Notes: generated from the letters alone by a model not told the origin. Counted from the first letter of the stretch, positions 26,197 through 37,452 are shown. The stretch: DNA of 64,000 nt from Micromonospora sp. RP3T (GCF_003027925.1 NZ_PYPS01000012.1:1-64000), one strand, 5' to 3'. Translations and numbers: made by a program.

Positions 26197-27507
26197 TCAG
26201 GGGGCCTGGTCGGGGGAGCGGGTGAGGACGAAGGTGGCGATGTCCAGCGCGACCGCCGTGCCGGCGGAGTCGCGGACGACGGTGAGGACCTCCCCGTCCT
26301 GCGGGCCGGACCGGCCCCGCCAGCGGTCCGGCCCCTGCCGGGTGAAGCGCAGCGGCGGGCCGCCCATCGGCCCACCCACCAGGTCACCGGCCGGGTCGGC
26401 GCGGAACTCGTACTCGATGCCCATCCACCACCAGCGGCCGGTCAGCTCGGCCGCGGCGGCGGCGGGGGGAGTGGCCGGGCGCCACGGGGCGGGCGCGGGT
26501 GGCTCGGCGTCCAGCACCCGGGTGAGCACGTCGCGGGCCATCCCCACGACGTGGTGCCCGCGCAGCCCGTACGCGTTGGCGAAGTCCACCACCGCGGTCC
26601 GGGTGGGACGGTGCACCACCAGGCCGGCGACGAAGCCGGGCATCGACCCGCCGTGGCCCACGTACACCCGGTCGCCGACCCGGTAGAGCTCCACACCGAG
26701 GCCGTGGCCGCCGGTCCACGAGTCCAGGTCGCTGATCGCCACCGGGACGCACATCTCGGTCAGCGTGGCCGGGTCGAGCAACGCCGGGTCCGGGTCGGCG
26801 AGGAACGCCGCCCAGCGGGCCAGGTCCTCGACCGTCGACCAGAGCTGCCCGGCCGGCGCCATCGCCCCGGTGTCGGTCAGCGGCTCCTCCCGCAGCGTCT
26901 GGTGCCACGGGTGCACGACGAAGCCGCGGGCGTACGGCTCGGTCGGCAGCACGGTGGTGCGGCGCATGCCGAGCGGCGTCAGCAGCCGCTCGGTCAGCAA
27001 CGTGCGCCACGGGGTGCCGGTGATCCGCTCCAGCGCGCCGCCGAGCAGCCCGTACGCCAGGTTGGAGTAGTGGTAGACCCGGTGCGGCGGGTAGGCGATC
27101 TTGCCCGGGGTCAGCCCGGCGAGCAGCGTGTCCAGGTCGGTGCCGTCGGCGCGCTCCCACCATCCGCCGTCCGGCTCGCGTTGCAGCCCGCTGGCGTGCC
27201 CGAGCAGCTGGCGGACGGTGAGCGCGCCGACCGGGGTGCCGGGCAGATGCTTGTCGAGCGGGTCGTCGAGGGTCAGCCGCCCGGCGTCGCGCTGCTGCAT
27301 CACCAGCACGGCGGTCATGGTCTTGGTGATCGAGCCGATCCGGTACTGCGTGTCGACGTGGGGGCGGGGCTGTTCGCCGGCGACCGAGACGTGTGCCAGC
27401 TCGCCGTCGCGGACCACACCGAGCGCGACCGACGGCCCGCGTCCGTCCGCCTGAGCGTGGGCGACCAGCAGGTCCACCTGGCGTGCGGTCTCGGGCAGCA
27501 GAGTCAT
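26197..27507 (-). CDS. Serine hydrolase of the beta-lactamase / PBP4* family
   Basis: 436 aa from ATG 27507 with GAGGAGG upstream. Class C-like active site: S59-x-x-K62 (SITK), Y147-S-N149 and HGG (GHGGSMPG). The C-terminal domain after about 340 resembles the lipocalin-like tail of this family. There is no signal peptide, so it is probably a cytoplasmic esterase or peptidase rather than an antibiotic-resistance beta-lactamase. Confidence 0.85.
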   Translation of the reverse strand: MTLLPETARQVDLLVAHAQADGRGPSVALGVVRDGELAHVSVAGEQPRPHVDTQYRIGSITKTMTAVLVMQQRDAGRLTLDDPLDKHLPGTPVGALTVRQLLGHASGLQREPDGGWWERADGTDLDTLLAGLTPGKIAYPPHRVYHYSNLAYGLLGGALERITGTPWRTLLTERLLTPLGMRRTTVLPTEPYARGFVVHPWHQTLREEPLTDTGAMAPAGQLWSTVEDLARWAAFLADPDPALLDPATLTEMCVPVAISDLDSWTGGHGLGVELYRVGDRVYVGHGGSMPGFVAGLVVHRPTRTAVVDFANAYGLRGHHVVGMARDVLTRVLDAEPPAPAPWRPATPPAAAAAELTGRWWWMGIEYEFRADPAGDLVGGPMGGPPLRFTRQGPDRWRGRSGPQDGEVLTVVRDSAGTAVALDIATFVLTRSPDQAP

Positions 27508-27562
27508 CTCGTCCTCCTCGTCGCCGTCCGGCCCGGCCAGCCTAGCGATCATGACAGTTCGA

Positions 27563-27584
27563 TGACACGTGCCTTGACGTGTCA
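27563..27584. promoter_or_regulatory. Operator-like inverted repeat TGACACGT-N6-ACGTGTCA
   Basis: Eight-bp arms in the 88-nt divergent region between the serine hydrolase and nfeD, 12 nt before the nfeD start, with a further TGACA half-site to the left. Good candidate for a dimeric regulator. Confidence 0.45.
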
Positions 27585-27595
27585 CGATTGGTCAC

Positions 27596-28069
27596 GTGGA
27601 CGCCGTGTTCTGGATCGTTCTGGGTGTGGTATTGGCGGTCGCCGAGATCTTCACGACGACGCTCTTCCTGATCATGTTCGGGGTCGGGGCGTTCGCCGCG
27701 GCCGGCGCCGCGGCGCTCGGCGCGCCGGTGGCGCTCCAGGCGGTGATCTTCGCGGTGGTGTCGGCGCTGTCCCTGGCGCTGGCCCGGCCGGCGCTCCGCC
27801 GCAACGCCCGGTCGGGGCTGGAGGCCGGCGAGCAGCCGTTCGGCGTCGAGGCCATCGAGGGGTCCAGTGCGGTGGTGCTGGAGCCGGTGGACGCCGACCG
27901 CGGCATGGTCAAGATCGATGGTGAGCTGTGGACGGCCCGCTCGTTCGACGCGACGCAGACGTACGCCGTCGGCCAGCGGGTGCAGGTGATAAAGGTCCGG
28001 GGCGCGACCGCCCTGGTCTGGCAGGACGACATTTCCGCCCCGGGCGAGCTGCCCGAAGCGAGAGGGTGA
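27596..28069 (+). CDS. NfeD-family membrane protein
   Basis: 157 aa. Two to three membrane helices (about 3-68) and a C-terminal OB-fold beta-barrel (about 85-145: GMVKIDGELWTARS, VQVIKVRGATALVW). Short NfeD proteins pair with SPFH proteins in membrane microdomains; the SPFH gene follows after four bases. GTG 27596 has no clear ribosome site. Probably membrane organisation or stress response. Confidence 0.88.
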   Translation: MDAVFWIVLGVVLAVAEIFTTTLFLIMFGVGAFAAAGAAALGAPVALQAVIFAVVSALSLALARPALRRNARSGLEAGEQPFGVEAIEGSSAVVLEPVDADRGMVKIDGELWTARSFDATQTYAVGQRVQVIKVRGATALVWQDDISAPGELPEARG

Positions 28070-28073
28070 AGAT

Positions 28074-29180
28074 ATGGAGTTTGCAGCGGTCCTGTTGATC
28101 GCCGTGGCGCTGATCGTGGTGGTCACACTGGCCAAGGCGGTGCGGATCGTGCCGCAGCAGCGCCAGGACGTGGTGGAGCGGCTCGGCAGGTACAAGCGCA
28201 CCCTGAGCCCGGGCCTCAACCTGCTGGTGCCGTTCGTCGACGCGGTGCGCACCAAGGTCGACATGCGTGAGCAGGTGGTCAGCTTCCCGCCGCAGCCGGT
28301 GATCACCTCGGACAACCTGGTCGTCTCGATCGACACCGTCCTCTACTTCAAGGTGGTCGACTCGGTCCGGGCCACCTACGAGATCTCCAACTTCCTCCAG
28401 GCGATCGAGCAGCTCACCGTCACCACGCTGCGTAACGTGATCGGCTCGCTGGACCTGGAGCGCGCGCTGACCAGCCGCGAGGAGATCAACAGGCACCTGT
28501 CCGGGGTGCTGGACGAGACCACCGGCCGCTGGGGCATCAAGGTGACCCGGGTCGAGATCAAGGCGATCGAGCCGCCGCCGAGCATCCGCGACTCGATGGA
28601 GAAGCAGATGCGCGCCGAGCGGGACCGCCGCGCCGCCATCCTCAACGCCGAGGGGCACAAGCAGTCCCAGATCCTCACCGCCGAGGGTGAGAAGCAGGCC
28701 GCGGTGCTGCGCGCCGACGGTGACCGGCAGGCCCGGATCCTCCAGGCGGAGGGTCAGGCCAAGGCGATCCGTACCGTCTTCGACGCGATCCACACCGCCA
28801 ACCCGAGCCAGAAGGTGCTGGCCTACCAGTACCTTCAGGCGCTGCCGCAGATCGCCAACGGCACCGCCAACAAGGTCTGGATCGTGCCGACCGAGCTGAC
28901 CCGGGCCCTGGAGGGCATGGGCGGCGCGTTGGGCGGGCTGGCGAACATGGTCGGCGACGAGCCGTCGCCGGAGGCCGCCCGGACCGCCGGCGAGGTCGAG
29001 CGCGAGGCCGCCGAGGCGGCCCAGGCCGCGGCCGTCGCCGCCCAGGAGATCCACGACGAGGTACGCGTGGCGGAGGCGCAGGCCACCGGCGGCAACACGG
29101 CGAAGGGCCTGCCGGCCCCCGAGCCGGTGGCCCCGAACTCCCTGCTCAACGACCCGGCGGACCAGCGCGAACGGGGCTGA
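28074..29180 (+). CDS. SPFH/Band 7 (stomatin/QmcA-like) protein
   Basis: 368 aa. One N-terminal membrane helix (3-24), a Band 7 domain (about 25-190: RIVPQQRQDVVERLGRY, GLNLLVPFVD), then a coiled coil of Ala/Glu/Gln/Arg repeats (about 180-250) and an Ala-rich tail. It forms large oligomers at the membrane. Operon partner of nfeD (4-nt gap), a widely conserved pair. Confidence 0.93.
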   Translation: MEFAAVLLIAVALIVVVTLAKAVRIVPQQRQDVVERLGRYKRTLSPGLNLLVPFVDAVRTKVDMREQVVSFPPQPVITSDNLVVSIDTVLYFKVVDSVRATYEISNFLQAIEQLTVTTLRNVIGSLDLERALTSREEINRHLSGVLDETTGRWGIKVTRVEIKAIEPPPSIRDSMEKQMRAERDRRAAILNAEGHKQSQILTAEGEKQAAVLRADGDRQARILQAEGQAKAIRTVFDAIHTANPSQKVLAYQYLQALPQIANGTANKVWIVPTELTRALEGMGGALGGLANMVGDEPSPEAARTAGEVEREAAEAAQAAAVAAQEIHDEVRVAEAQATGGNTAKGLPAPEPVAPNSLLNDPADQRERG

Positions 29181-29311
29181 TCCCGGCAAATCCGAGAATC
29201 GCTCATCCGGCGCCCCGGCGCCTGCCACCATCGGTCTCAGGGACGGGTGGTGACCAGGGCCGGGGCGTCGTTGCGCGTACCGGGCCACCCGTGGCGCGAG
29301 CGAGGTGGCGC

Positions 29312-30106
29312 ATGACGGAACCGGCGAACCGGCTCTTCTCCCGTACCCCGGTCCCCGGCGCGCACGACCCCGGCGGACCGCTCGGCTCCCGGCGTACCGG
29401 TGGGGGGTTCCGGGTCCTGCCGTTCGTCTCCGAACCGGGGCCGGGGGCCCCGGCCACGGACGCGAGCTGGGCCTGGTCCGTCCGGCGGTTCGCCCGCGCG
29501 GCGGTCTGGCTGCTCCCGGCGTACGCGGTCCTCTACGGCGTGGTGGCGATGGCCAGCGACGGCGGGGTGGGCAACGACCCCTACCCGGCCGACGGCCAGC
29601 CGCTCTACCTGGTGGGCTGGGTGCTGTCGGTCTGGCTGGGGCTGCTGGCCCTGCTCGCGCTCACCGGCCTGCTCGCGGCCACCCGCTGCCGCCGCGTCGC
29701 GCTGGCCGGGCTGCTGGCCAGCATCGGCGGCATGGTGCTGATGCTGCCGTTCGCCGGGCTGGCCGAGCAGACGCCGGTGTTCGGCCTGACCGCGCGCGGC
29801 ATCGTGCTGTTCGGGGCCACCTGCTACAGCGTGGGCTGGTTGATGACCGGCTGGTCGGTGGCCCGCTCCGGGATGTTCTCCTACGGCGACGGCATCATGC
29901 TGATGATCGCCGCGCCGCTGCTCGGCCTGGGCGGCGCGCTGATCGGCTCGTTGCAGACGTTCGGCGCGATCTTCGTGCTGGTCGCCGGCATCGGCATCGG
30001 CTACCGCAGCGGCCGGCTGGTCCCGGAGACCATCGCCCGCGACGCCGCCACGGCCAGCGTCGCCGCCCCGCCCCCGTCACCGGACGGCCCGCTTGCCGCC
30101 GGTTGA
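29312..30106 (+). CDS. Multi-pass membrane protein, function unknown
   Basis: 264 aa from ATG 29312 (GAGG six bases upstream). A polar N-terminus (1-60) precedes about six hydrophobic helices (70-90, 105-130, 135-155, 165-185, 195-215, 218-235) and a short Pro/Ala tail. No motif of a known transporter or enzyme was seen. Confidence 0.75.
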   Translation: MTEPANRLFSRTPVPGAHDPGGPLGSRRTGGGFRVLPFVSEPGPGAPATDASWAWSVRRFARAAVWLLPAYAVLYGVVAMASDGGVGNDPYPADGQPLYLVGWVLSVWLGLLALLALTGLLAATRCRRVALAGLLASIGGMVLMLPFAGLAEQTPVFGLTARGIVLFGATCYSVGWLMTGWSVARSGMFSYGDGIMLMIAAPLLGLGGALIGSLQTFGAIFVLVAGIGIGYRSGRLVPETIARDAATASVAAPPPSPDGPLAAG

Positions 30107-30190
30107 CCGGTTCGTGGGTGCCGGCGGGGCTGGACAGTCGCCGTGAGGTAACTGACAGTTGCCTGGCGAAGTGGCCGGTAGGCGGCTTTC

Positions 30191-32404
30191 GTGGCAATCC
30201 TTGGTGCCATGCCGTCTCCCCGGACGCCGCTGTCGCGGCTGTTCACCGTGCTGCTCGCCGGCCTGCTCGCCGGGCTCGTCCTGGCGCTCGCCGCGCTCCC
30301 GACCGGCCTGCTCGGCGGGTTCGTCGCCAAGGCGAGCCTCGGCGCGTACGCGGAACTGCCCGACGCGCTGCGCACCCCCGCGCAGCCGCAGCGCTCCTAC
30401 CTCTACGCCAACGACGGCAAGACGCTGATCACCACGTTCTACGACGTGAACCGCACCGACGTGCCGCTGGCCGAGATCGCGCCGGTGATGCGCCAGGCGA
30501 TCATCTCGGCCGAGGACCGGCGGTTCTACTCACACGGCGGCGCCGACCTGCGCGGCATCGCCCGCGCGCTGGTGGCCAACGTGAAGGGCGGCGGCACCGA
30601 GCAGGGCGGCTCCACGCTGACCATGCAGTACGTCCGCAACGTGCTCAAGACCGACCCCACCCGCACCGCCGAGGAACGGCAGGCCGCCACCGAGCAGACC
30701 GTCGGGCGCAAGCTCCAGGAGATCCGGTACGCGAACGCGCTGGAGCAGTCGCTGTCCAAGGACGAGATCCTCAACCGCTACCTCAACATCGCGTACTTCG
30801 GCTCCGGCGCGTACGGCGTCGCCGCCGCGAGCCAGCGCTACTTCGGCACGGCGCCGGCGGACCTGACGCTCGGCGAGGCGGCGCTGCTCGCCGGCCTGGT
30901 CCAGTCGCCCGACGCGTACAGCCCGATCGACGGCGACAAGGACGCGGCGCTGGCCCGCCGGGCGTACGTGCTCGACTCGATGGCCGAGACCGGCGCGGTC
31001 ACCGCCGCGCAGGCGGCGGCGGCCAAGGCCGAGCCGCTGCGGCTGCGCCCGACCGCCCAGCCCAACGGCTGCACCGCGACCGCGCAGGGCCACGACGACT
31101 GGGGCTTCTTCTGCGACTACCTGCGCCAGTGGTGGCTCACCCAGCCGGCGTTCGGCGACACCGCCGACGAGCGCGAGCAGGCGCTGCGCCGCGGCGGCTA
31201 CCGGGTGGTCACCACGCTCGATGCGAAGATCCAGCAGACCGCGCAGGCGCAGGCCACCAAGGTCTACGGGTACGACGACAAGCGCGCGCTGCCGATCGCG
31301 GCGGTCGAGCCCGGCACCGGTCGGGTGCTCGCCATGGCGGTCAACCGGCACTACAGCCTCGCCGACAACCCGGGCGGGCAGGCCAACCACCCGAACACGG
31401 TCAACCCGTTGATCTCCGGTGGCGCGAGCGTGGACGGCTACCAGGCCGGGTCGACGTTCAAGCTGTTCACCATGCTGGCCGCGCTGGAGGCCGGCAAGCC
31501 GCTCGCCACCGGCTTCGACGCGCCGGCCAAGCTGCCCACCCGGTACGCCTCCGACGACGAGGGCAACTGCGACGGCAGGTGGTGCCCGAGCAACGCCAAC
31601 CCGGAGTGGATGGACGGCTACCGGATGATGTGGGACGGCTTCGGCCGCTCCGTCAACACGTACTTCGTCTGGCTGGCCGAGCAGGTCGGCGAGGACAAGG
31701 TGGTGGAGATGGCGCAGCGTCTGGGCATCACGTTCCGGGCCGACTCCGACGCCGCGTTCGCCCGGAACAACGCCGCCAACTGGGGCGCGTTCACGCTCGG
31801 CGTGGCCGCCACCACCCCGCTCGACCTGGCCAACGCGTACGCGACGGTGGCCGCCGAGGGCACGTACTGCACGCCGCTGCCGGTGGTCTCGGTCACCGCG
31901 CCGGACGGCGACGCGGTCGACGTGGGGCAGCCGAACTGCAAGCAGGTGCTGGAACCGGACGTGGCGCGGGCGGCCACCGACGCGGCCCGCTGCCCGGTGG
32001 GCCAGCAGTCGGCGTACGGGCAGTGCAACGGCGGCACCGCCACCGGCGTCGACGGGATCGTCGACCGGCCGGTGGCCGGCAAGACGGGCAGCTCGGAGCG
32101 GAACGCCACCGAGACGTTCGTCGGGTTCACCCCGCAGGTGGCCGTGGCCGGCATCGCGGCCAACCCGGACGACGCGACCGACCTGGTCGGCTCCGCGGTG
32201 CAGGCGAAGGTGATCGACGCGGTGGCCCGGACCATCAAGGCGGCGGTCGCCGGCAAGCCGGTGAAGGACTTCACCGCGCCGAGCCGCGAGCTGGCCGGCG
32301 ACCCGCAGCGCCCCCAGCCCCGCCCGCAGCCCCAGCCCCAGCCCCGTGAGGACAACCGCAACCTCCCCTCCGACGTCCTCCGCTGGCTCCAGGGCCGGGG
32401 ATAA
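30191..32404 (+). CDS. Bifunctional class A penicillin-binding protein
   Basis: 737 aa; polymerises and crosslinks peptidoglycan. Membrane anchor at about 15-45. Glycosyltransferase GT51 domain with E108 (ISAEDRRFYSHGG) and GGSTLTMQ. The transpeptidase domain has S421-x-x-K424 (GSTFK), SVN and K631TG. A Pro/Gln-rich tail follows 695. GTG 30191 has GGTAGG upstream; ATG 30209 is an alternative. The inverted repeat AACTGACAGTT (30150-30160) lies just before. A GGGGCCCC repeat overlaps the stop. Confidence 0.92.
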   Translation: MAILGAMPSPRTPLSRLFTVLLAGLLAGLVLALAALPTGLLGGFVAKASLGAYAELPDALRTPAQPQRSYLYANDGKTLITTFYDVNRTDVPLAEIAPVMRQAIISAEDRRFYSHGGADLRGIARALVANVKGGGTEQGGSTLTMQYVRNVLKTDPTRTAEERQAATEQTVGRKLQEIRYANALEQSLSKDEILNRYLNIAYFGSGAYGVAAASQRYFGTAPADLTLGEAALLAGLVQSPDAYSPIDGDKDAALARRAYVLDSMAETGAVTAAQAAAAKAEPLRLRPTAQPNGCTATAQGHDDWGFFCDYLRQWWLTQPAFGDTADEREQALRRGGYRVVTTLDAKIQQTAQAQATKVYGYDDKRALPIAAVEPGTGRVLAMAVNRHYSLADNPGGQANHPNTVNPLISGGASVDGYQAGSTFKLFTMLAALEAGKPLATGFDAPAKLPTRYASDDEGNCDGRWCPSNANPEWMDGYRMMWDGFGRSVNTYFVWLAEQVGEDKVVEMAQRLGITFRADSDAAFARNNAANWGAFTLGVAATTPLDLANAYATVAAEGTYCTPLPVVSVTAPDGDAVDVGQPNCKQVLEPDVARAATDAARCPVGQQSAYGQCNGGTATGVDGIVDRPVAGKTGSSERNATETFVGFTPQVAVAGIAANPDDATDLVGSAVQAKVIDAVARTIKAAVAGKPVKDFTAPSRELAGDPQRPQPRPQPQPQPREDNRNLPSDVLRWLQGRG

Positions 32405-32454
32405 GGAGGGGCCCCCGCTTAACGCATTCGGTAGAGGCGGGGCCCCCTTTTAAC
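32404..32454. repeat. GGGGCCCC intergenic palindromic repeat, copy 3
   Basis: Third copy: AGGAGGGGCCCCCGCTTAAC, GCATTCGGTAGAGG, CGGGGCCCCCTTTTAAC. It starts at the last base of the PBP stop codon. Confidence 0.75.
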
Positions 32455-32560
32455 ACCTCTCCGGGAAGCTGGGATGTGGATGTCGGATCCGCCCCGACGG
32501 CTCCGACCCACCGGTGAGCGCGTCCGGGACCGGGCGCACCGGTGAGTGGAGGAGCGTGCC

Positions 32561-33121
32561 ATGGGCGAGGTCATCTACTGGGTGCACCAGTCGGTCGACG
32601 GCTTCATCGAGGGGCCGAAACGTGAGTTCGACTGGCCGGCGATGGGGGACGAGCTGTCCGCGTACTCGATCGGGTTGTCCGAGCGGGCTGGCGCGTTCGT
32701 CTACGGGCGGCGGGTGTGGGAGATGATGTCGTCCTACTGGCCGCAGGTGGAGTCGATCTCCGACCATCCGCACGACCTGGCGTTCGCGCCGATCTGGCGG
32801 CGTACCCCGAAGGTGGTCGTCTCCCGCACGCTCGTCGCTGCCGACCACGGCGCGCGGGTGATCGGCGGCGGCGACCTGGCGGCGGAGCTGGCCGAGGTGC
32901 GGGCCGGGCTCGACGGCGACCTGCTGGTCACCGGCGGGACCGGCGCGGCGACGGCGCTGGCGGCGCTCGGGCTGGTCGACGAGTACCGGGTGATCGTGCA
33001 CCCGGTGGTGCTCGGCGGCGGGAAGCAGGTGCTGCCCGACCTCGCCCGCCAGGAACTCCGGCTGGTCGAGACGCGCCCGTTCGACGGCCGTGCGGTGCTG
33101 CTGCGCTACGAGCGGGCGTGA
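32561..33121 (+). CDS. Dihydrofolate reductase-fold protein (RibD C-terminal family)
   Basis: 186 aa from ATG 32561 with GGAGGAG upstream. Begins VIYWVHQSVDGFIEGP, the family's SLDGxIA-type start, followed by YGRRVWEMM and a nucleotide-binding VTGGTGAATAL near 125. It probably reduces a small molecule with NADPH; the substrate is unknown. It is convergent with the ThDP enzyme, 18 nt apart. Confidence 0.85.
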   Translation: MGEVIYWVHQSVDGFIEGPKREFDWPAMGDELSAYSIGLSERAGAFVYGRRVWEMMSSYWPQVESISDHPHDLAFAPIWRRTPKVVVSRTLVAADHGARVIGGGDLAAELAEVRAGLDGDLLVTGGTGAATALAALGLVDEYRVIVHPVVLGGGKQVLPDLARQELRLVETRPFDGRAVLLRYERA

Positions 33122-33139
33122 CGGGCGGGGCCCGACCGG

Positions 33140-34978
33140 TCAGCGGCCGCGCCGGCGGGGACGGTAGGTGGCGACGGTGGCGGGCAGGCCACGCCGGAGG
33201 ATGCCCGCCCGGTCGCTGTCGCCGCGCAGCAGCGCGGCGGCTGTCTTGCGGGCCTGCTCGGCGGTGAAGTGCGGCGGCAGCATCAGCTCCGCCGGGTCGA
33301 CCACCGCGTTGACCACCACCGGCCGGTCCGCGCCGAGCACCCGGGGCCACAGGTCGGGCACCTGCTCGGGCGCGTCGACCAGCTCGCCGCCGAGCCCCAG
33401 CACCTCCGCCCACCGGTGGTACGCCACGTCCGGCAGGTCCTGGCTGTCCGGGAAGCGAGGAGTGCCCTCGCCGGAGCGCTGCTCCCAGCTCACGAACGAC
33501 AGGTCCCGGTTGTTGAGCACCAGCACCACGAACCGGGGGTCCGCCCACTCCCGCCAGTACTTCGCCACCGTGATCAGCTCGTTGACGCCGTTCATCTGCA
33601 TCGCCCCGTCGCCGAGCAGCGCGATCACCGGGCGGTCCGGGTGGGCGAACTTCGCCGCCAGCGCGTACGGCAGGCCGCCGCCCATGGACAGCAGCGTGCC
33701 GGAGAGGCTGGCCAGCATGCCGGGCCGGACCCGCAGGTGCCGGGCGTACCAGGCGGTGGCCGTGCCGCAGTCCACGGCGAGCATGGCGTCGTCGGGCAGC
33801 GCGTCGTCGAGCGTGGCGAACAGCGACTGCGGGTTGACCGGGTCGGCCGGCTGCCCGGCCAGCTCCCGCTGGGCGGCCCGCCACTTGCCGGTGGCGTCGG
33901 CGATGGTGGCCCGCCAGGCGGTCGGCGCCGGGCCGGGGCCCAGCTCGTCCAGGAGGGCCCGCAGCGTCGGGCCGGCGTCGCCGGTCAGATTCACCTCGGT
34001 CGGGTAGCGCAGCCCCATCCGGCTGCCGTCCAGGTCGATCTGCACCGCCCGGGCCTGCCCCTCCGGCGGGTAGAACTCCGAGTACGGCATCTGGCTGCCG
34101 ACGATCAGCAGCCGGTCGCACTCCTGCATGAGCTGCCAGCTCGGACGCGTGCCGAGCAGGCCGATCGCGCCGGTGACCCAGGGCTGCCGGTGGTCCACGG
34201 CGGCGAAGCCGAGCAGCGCGGTGGCCACCCCGGCGCCGAGCCGGTCGGCGATCCGGCGTACCTCGTTCTCCGCGCCGAGCGCGCCCTGCCCGACCAGCAT
34301 GGCCACCCGCTCGCCGCCGCGCAGCGCCTCGGCCGCGCGGCGTACGTCGTCGGCCGGCGGCACGGTCGGCGGGCTGCTCGGCACCGCGCTGGTGTGGTAA
34401 TAACCGTGCGCGTGCGGCGGGTGCGGCACCGCCGGCTCGTCCTGCACGTCGGCGGGGAGGACCAGGGCGGTCACGGTACGCCGCGCGAGCGCCGTGCGGC
34501 AGGCCCGGTCCACCAGGTGCCGGGCCTGGGACGGGTCGTCGAGCTGGGCCAGGAAGCCGCCGGCCACGTCCTTGTAGAGCGAGAGCAGGTCCACCTCCTG
34601 GTAGTAGCCGCCGCCCTCGGCGGGCAGCGCGGTGTGCCCGAGTAGCGCCACCACCGGCTGGTGGTCGAGCTTGGCGTCGTAGAGGCCGTTGAGCGCGTGG
34701 ATCGCCCCCGGACCGCTCGTCACCATCACGCAGCCGAGCGGGCCGCCGCCGTACTTGACGTGCGCGCCGGCGGCGAAGCCGGCGGTCTCCTCGTGGCGTA
34801 CCTGGATGAACCGGGCGCGCCCCTCGGCGCGTTGCAGCGCCGACGTCAGGCCGTTGATGCCGTCCCCGGGATAGCCGTAGTAGCGGTGCACGCCCCACTC
34901 GGCGAGCCGGGCCACGATGTGATCGGCCACGGTGGCGCCGCGGGGCAGCCGGCCGTCGTCGGGGTGGTCCGCGCCCAT
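33140..34978 (-). CDS. Thiamine diphosphate-dependent oxidase (pyruvate oxidase-like)
   Basis: 612 aa from ATG 34978 with GGAGGG upstream. Three-domain ThDP enzyme: pyrimidine-binding domain with catalytic Glu (RHEETAGFAAGAH, about 58), central domain (VGQGALG...), and pyrophosphate domain with the GDGAMQMNGVNELITV...LNNRDLSFV motif (GDG-xN-NN). It most resembles pyruvate oxidase/acetolactate-synthase-like enzymes of unknown exact substrate; acetyl phosphate or acetate formation from pyruvate is the likely activity. Confidence 0.82.
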   Translation of the reverse strand: MGADHPDDGRLPRGATVADHIVARLAEWGVHRYYGYPGDGINGLTSALQRAEGRARFIQVRHEETAGFAAGAHVKYGGGPLGCVMVTSGPGAIHALNGLYDAKLDHQPVVALLGHTALPAEGGGYYQEVDLLSLYKDVAGGFLAQLDDPSQARHLVDRACRTALARRTVTALVLPADVQDEPAVPHPPHAHGYYHTSAVPSSPPTVPPADDVRRAAEALRGGERVAMLVGQGALGAENEVRRIADRLGAGVATALLGFAAVDHRQPWVTGAIGLLGTRPSWQLMQECDRLLIVGSQMPYSEFYPPEGQARAVQIDLDGSRMGLRYPTEVNLTGDAGPTLRALLDELGPGPAPTAWRATIADATGKWRAAQRELAGQPADPVNPQSLFATLDDALPDDAMLAVDCGTATAWYARHLRVRPGMLASLSGTLLSMGGGLPYALAAKFAHPDRPVIALLGDGAMQMNGVNELITVAKYWREWADPRFVVLVLNNRDLSFVSWEQRSGEGTPRFPDSQDLPDVAYHRWAEVLGLGGELVDAPEQVPDLWPRVLGADRPVVVNAVVDPAELMLPPHFTAEQARKTAAALLRGDSDRAGILRRGLPATVATYRPRRRGR

Positions 34979-35089
34979 CGTGGTGGTCCCTCCGTCGGTG
35001 TCCGCTTCCCCGGCTCCGTTCCCCGCCTCGGGCGGCGGAAACCCGGCCCGCGCCGGGGTACGGGTCGGGGCACCGGGCAGAATCGTCGG

Positions 35090-35899
35090 GTGCCCGTCCA
35101 CGAGATCACCGACCCCGACGACGACCGGATCGCCGACTACCGCGCGTTGACCGACGTGGAGCTGCGGACCCGCTGGGAGCCCCCGCACGGGTTGTTCATC
35201 GCCGAGGGGGAGCTGGTGCTGCGGCGGGCGCTGCGGGCCGGTTACCCGGCCCGGTCGTACCTGGTCGACGCGAAGCGGGCGGACCAGCTCGCCGACCTCG
35301 ACACCGGCGACGCCCCGGTGTACGCGGCCACGCCGGCGGTGCTCCAGCGGGCCACCGGCTTCCACGTGCACCGGGGCGTGCTGGCCTCGTTCCACCGCAA
35401 GCCGCTGCCGTCGACGGACGAGGTGCTGGCCGCGGCCCGCCGGGTGGTGGTGCTGGAGGACGTCAACAACCACACCAATCTGGGCGCGATCTTCCGGGCC
35501 GTGGCGGCGCTCGGGGTGGACGCCGTGCTGCTGTCGCCGACCTGCGCCGACCCGCTCTACCGGCGCAGCGTCCGGGTCAGCATGGGCGAGGTGTTCGCGG
35601 TGCCGTACGCGAAGCTGGAACCCTGGCCGGGCGGCCTGGACCGGGTCCGCGCGGCCGGCTTCACGGTGCTGGCCCTGACGCCGGCGCCGGACGCGGTGCC
35701 GATCCAGCGGCTGACCGGCGATGAGCGGGCCCGCGCGGCGTTGCTGCTGGGCGCGGAGGGCGCCGGGCTGACGGCGGCGGCGATGGCCGCCAGCGACGTC
35801 CGCGTGGTGATCCCGATGCGTCGGGGTGTGGATTCGCTGAACGTCGCCGCCGCGACGGCGGTGGCCTGCTGGGAACTCGGCCGCGACGACCCGGTGTGA
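35090..35899 (+). CDS. TrmH/SpoU-family RNA methyltransferase
   Basis: 269 aa. N-terminal substrate-binding region (HGLFIAEGELVLRRAL) and a SPOUT knot with motif 1 NNHTNLGAIFRAVAALG, motif 2 LLLGAEGAGL and motif 3 VVIPMRRGVDSLNVAAATAV. It methylates ribose 2'-OH of a tRNA or rRNA nucleotide. GTG at 35090 lacks a ribosome site; CAGAAT about seven bases upstream suggests a leaderless message. Confidence 0.88.
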   Translation: MPVHEITDPDDDRIADYRALTDVELRTRWEPPHGLFIAEGELVLRRALRAGYPARSYLVDAKRADQLADLDTGDAPVYAATPAVLQRATGFHVHRGVLASFHRKPLPSTDEVLAAARRVVVLEDVNNHTNLGAIFRAVAALGVDAVLLSPTCADPLYRRSVRVSMGEVFAVPYAKLEPWPGGLDRVRAAGFTVLALTPAPDAVPIQRLTGDERARAALLLGAEGAGLTAAAMAASDVRVVIPMRRGVDSLNVAAATAVACWELGRDDPV

Positions 35900-35906
35900 C
35901 CGCCGC

Positions 35907-37393
<1,487 letters not shown>

Positions 37394-37439
37394 ACCGGGA
37401 CCGCACGGACGGGGCTTCGGTTCCGGTGGTGACGCAGGG

Positions 37440-37445
37440 TAGCGT
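37440..37445 (+). promoter_or_regulatory. -10 box for the leaderless pucR gene
   Basis: TAGCGT, seven bases before the GTG at 37453. Confidence 0.5.
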
Positions 37446-37452
37446 GTCGCCC

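Noticed and set aside
26197..27507. Antibiotic-resistance beta-lactamase
   Set aside because: No signal peptide, and the layout matches general PBP4*/esterase-type serine hydrolases.
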